From an uncultured Rubrobacteraceae bacterium (lineage in GTDB: Bacteria; Actinomycetota; Rubrobacteria; Rubrobacterales; Rubrobacteraceae), in contig CADCVI010000154.1 in assembly GCA_902806105.1 (NCBI GenBank), forward strand, positions 1-7,109: DNA of 7,109 nt, in the 5' to 3' direction. This document shows positions 5,693-7,109 of this stretch, piece after piece; the stretch's first letter is position 1; each line of letters begins with the position of its first letter. The translations under genes and the position numbers were made by a program. Under the pieces are notes generated by a model, which saw only the letters and a list, made by a program, of their open reading frames with translations, made no database searches and was not told the origin of the DNA.

Positions 5693-7009
5693 CTACTCGT
5701 AGTAGTCCAGGCCGAGATGGGTGATGAGGTCCTCGCCCATGAACGCCCTGAGCGTGTTCTTGAGCTTCATCTGCTGGATGAAGAGGTCGTGCTCGGGATA
5801 AAGCTCCGGGAGGGTCATCGGGCTCTTGAAGAAGAACGAGAGCCACTCCTGGATACCCCCGTGCCCGGCCCTCTGCGCGAGGTCCAGCAAGAGGGCGAGG
5901 TCGAGGACGATCGGGGCGGCCAGGATCGAGTCCCGGGCCAGGAAGTTGACCTTGATCTGCATCGGGTAGTTGAGCCACCCGAAGATGTCGATGTTGTCCC
6001 AGCCCTCCTTCGCGTCGCCGCGCGGAGGGTAGTAGTTGATCTTGACGACGTGGTGGATGTCTCCGTAGAGCTCGGGGTTCTTCTCGGGGTCGAGGATCGA
6101 TTCGAGGACCGAGAGCTTGGAGACCTCCTTGCTCTTGAGGCTCCCCGCGTCGTCGAGGACCTCCCCGTCGCGGTTGCCGAGGATGTTGGTCGAGTACCAT
6201 CCTTCGAGGCCGAGCATACGCGCCTTTATCCCCGGCGCCACCACCGTCTTCATCCACGTCTGCCCCGTCTTGAAGTCCTTGCCGGTGATGGGTACGCCCC
6301 GCTCGTTCGCGAGCCCGGTGAGCGCCGGCACATCCGCCGCGAGGCTCGGCGCCCCGTTGGCGTAGGGGACCCCTTCCATGATCGCCGCGTACGCGTAGAC
6401 CATCGAGGGAGAGACGGACGGGGCCGAGGCGTCGAGCGCGGCCTCGAAGCCCTCCAACGTCGAGTGCACCCCTTCGTCGAGCTCCAGGTGCGCCTCCGTC
6501 GAGGCGCAATTGACCATCACCACGCGCTGGAGGTCGTTCTCCTCCTTGAAGCGGCGGATGTCGTCGCGGACCATCTCCGCGGCCTCGCGCAAGGAGCCGT
6601 ACTCCTTTTTGTGGGCGGCCGCGAGCCTGGCGACGTGGCGCTGCTCGAAGACCGCCGGGAGGGGCCGAACCGCCTTGAGCTCGTCGCGGACGGCGTTCAG
6701 GTGCTCCTTCTCCAGCACCCCCGCGAGCGCCGCGGCCTCGTAGGCGTCGTCGGGGAAGGCGTCCCAGCCGCCGAAGACCAGGTCGCCCATCCCCGAGAGC
6801 GGCACGAAGTCCTTTATCTTCGGGGCGCGGTCCTCGGTGCGCTTGCCCAGGCGGACGGTCCCGAGCTGCGTCAGCGACCCGACCGGCTCGGCCAGGCCCT
6901 TCTTCACCAGCTCGGCGCCGGCTATAAACGTCGTCGCCACCGCTCCCATGCCTTGCAGCAGCACCCCCAGCTTGCCGGCGGGCTCCCTTATCTCCCTGGC
7001 TTGGCTCAC
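5693..7009 (-). CDS. ino1: Myo-inositol-1-phosphate synthase (EC 5.5.1.4)
   Basis: This NAD-dependent enzyme isomerises glucose 6-phosphate to 1L-myo-inositol-1-phosphate, the first step to inositol lipids, mycothiol or inositol-phosphate solutes. Counting from GTG 7009 it has 438 residues. The Rossmann loop is in GVLLQGMGAVATT (15-27). Conserved blocks follow: FGGWD (79-83), SPSMVYAYAA (200-209), TGKDFKTGQT (242-251), STNILGNRDG (273-282), NYYPPR (325-330), WDNIDIFGW (337-345) and KVNFLARDSILAAP (353-366), covering the lysine-rich active site. Length and wording match the Bacteroides-type enzyme better than the shorter mycobacterial Ino1 or the longer eukaryotic form. The frame is open up to GTG 7069 (a TAG lies just before), which would add 20 residues; 7009 is preferred because AAAAGGGGG lies four bases upstream and homology begins soon after. 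First visible gene of the operon with the glycosyltransferase. The leader hairpin is described separately. Confidence 0.97.
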   Translation of the reverse strand: MSQAREIREPAGKLGVLLQGMGAVATTFIAGAELVKKGLAEPVGSLTQLGTVRLGKRTEDRAPKIKDFVPLSGMGDLVFGGWDAFPDDAYEAAALAGVLEKEHLNAVRDELKAVRPLPAVFEQRHVARLAAAHKKEYGSLREAAEMVRDDIRRFKEENDLQRVVMVNCASTEAHLELDEGVHSTLEGFEAALDASAPSVSPSMVYAYAAIMEGVPYANGAPSLAADVPALTGLANERGVPITGKDFKTGQTWMKTVVAPGIKARMLGLEGWYSTNILGNRDGEVLDDAGSLKSKEVSKLSVLESILDPEKNPELYGDIHHVVKINYYPPRGDAKEGWDNIDIFGWLNYPMQIKVNFLARDSILAAPIVLDLALLLDLAQRAGHGGIQEWLSFFFKSPMTLPELYPEHDLFIQQMKLKNTLRAFMGEDLITHLGLDYYE

Positions 7010-7058
7010 CTTTCCCCCTTTTGCTGCAAGCTCTTTCCGCCACCCCTCGGGCGGAAAG
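7010..7058 (-). promoter_or_regulatory. Leader hairpin with alternative pairing to the ribosome-binding site
   Basis: On the minus strand the leader reads CTTTCCGCC (7058-7050), an eight-base loop, then GGCGGAAAG (7041-7033): a perfect 9-bp stem. Sixteen bases further on lies GGGGGAAAG (7018-7010), which contains the ribosome-binding site and differs from the 3' arm by one base. The 5' arm can therefore pair with its near partner (9 of 9) or with the ribosome-binding site (8 of 9). That layout would suit translational control. If translation instead starts at 7069, these bases are coding and the symmetry may be incidental. Confidence 0.35.
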
Positions 7059-7109
7059 CACACGACCACGGTTTCCTACCCGAGGCCGGATTCCCATTCA
7101 CTGGCCTGC

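Noticed and set aside
5688..7097. Minus-strand frame of about 470 codons overlapping the inositol-phosphate synthase
   Set aside because: It is a frame-shifted shadow, dominated by Gly, Arg and Pro, against a complete synthase in the chosen frame.

Overview
The window is a GC-rich stretch from a high-GC bacterium, most likely an actinobacterium of the Rubrobacter type. The clues are strong G/C at third codon positions combined with regular use of ATA (Ile) and AGG (Arg) codons, GTG/TTG starts, and protein sequences that read like deep-branching, often thermophilic, Actinobacteria. This placement is inference; there is no rRNA or marker gene here.

Layout, left to right. (1) The left edge cuts the 3' end of an alpha/beta hydrolase gene on the minus strand (1-759), with a complete Ser-Asp-His triad. 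(2) About 1 kb of sparse sequence follows (760-1787). It holds one plausible small gene on the plus strand for a 61-residue, two-helix membrane protein (1113-1298), a few short inverted repeats and perhaps a decayed reading frame. (3) A Tat-exported, CotA-like multicopper oxidase lies on the minus strand (1788-3293), with every copper ligand present and nested inverted repeats over its likely promoter. (4) A 319-base intergenic stretch separates it from a PAPS-dependent sulfotransferase on the plus strand (3613-4458). (5) Converging on the sulfotransferase, with only 21 bases between the ends, is a minus-strand pair with a 25-base gap: a myo-inositol-1-phosphate synthase (5693-7009) upstream of a GT4 glycosyltransferase (4480-5667).

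The right half has the clearest theme. Inositol phosphate synthase makes 1L-myo-inositol-1-phosphate from glucose 6-phosphate. The co-transcribed glycosyltransferase could glycosylate an inositol-containing or other acceptor, and the facing sulfotransferase could add sulfate to a sugar hydroxyl. A pathway to a sulfated or glycosylated inositol compound is a reasonable hypothesis, but only the neighbourhood supports it. The synthase resembles the roughly 430-residue type I recall from Bacteroides more than the shorter mycobacterial Ino1. Its leader carries a perfect 9-bp hairpin whose 5' arm can alternatively pair with the ribosome-binding site.

I see no RNA genes, CRISPR array, insertion sequence or recognisable defence system. 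The most unusual signals are the synthase leader, the inverted repeats at the oxidase promoter, and the inositol-phosphate synthase/glycosyltransferase/sulfotransferase neighbourhood.
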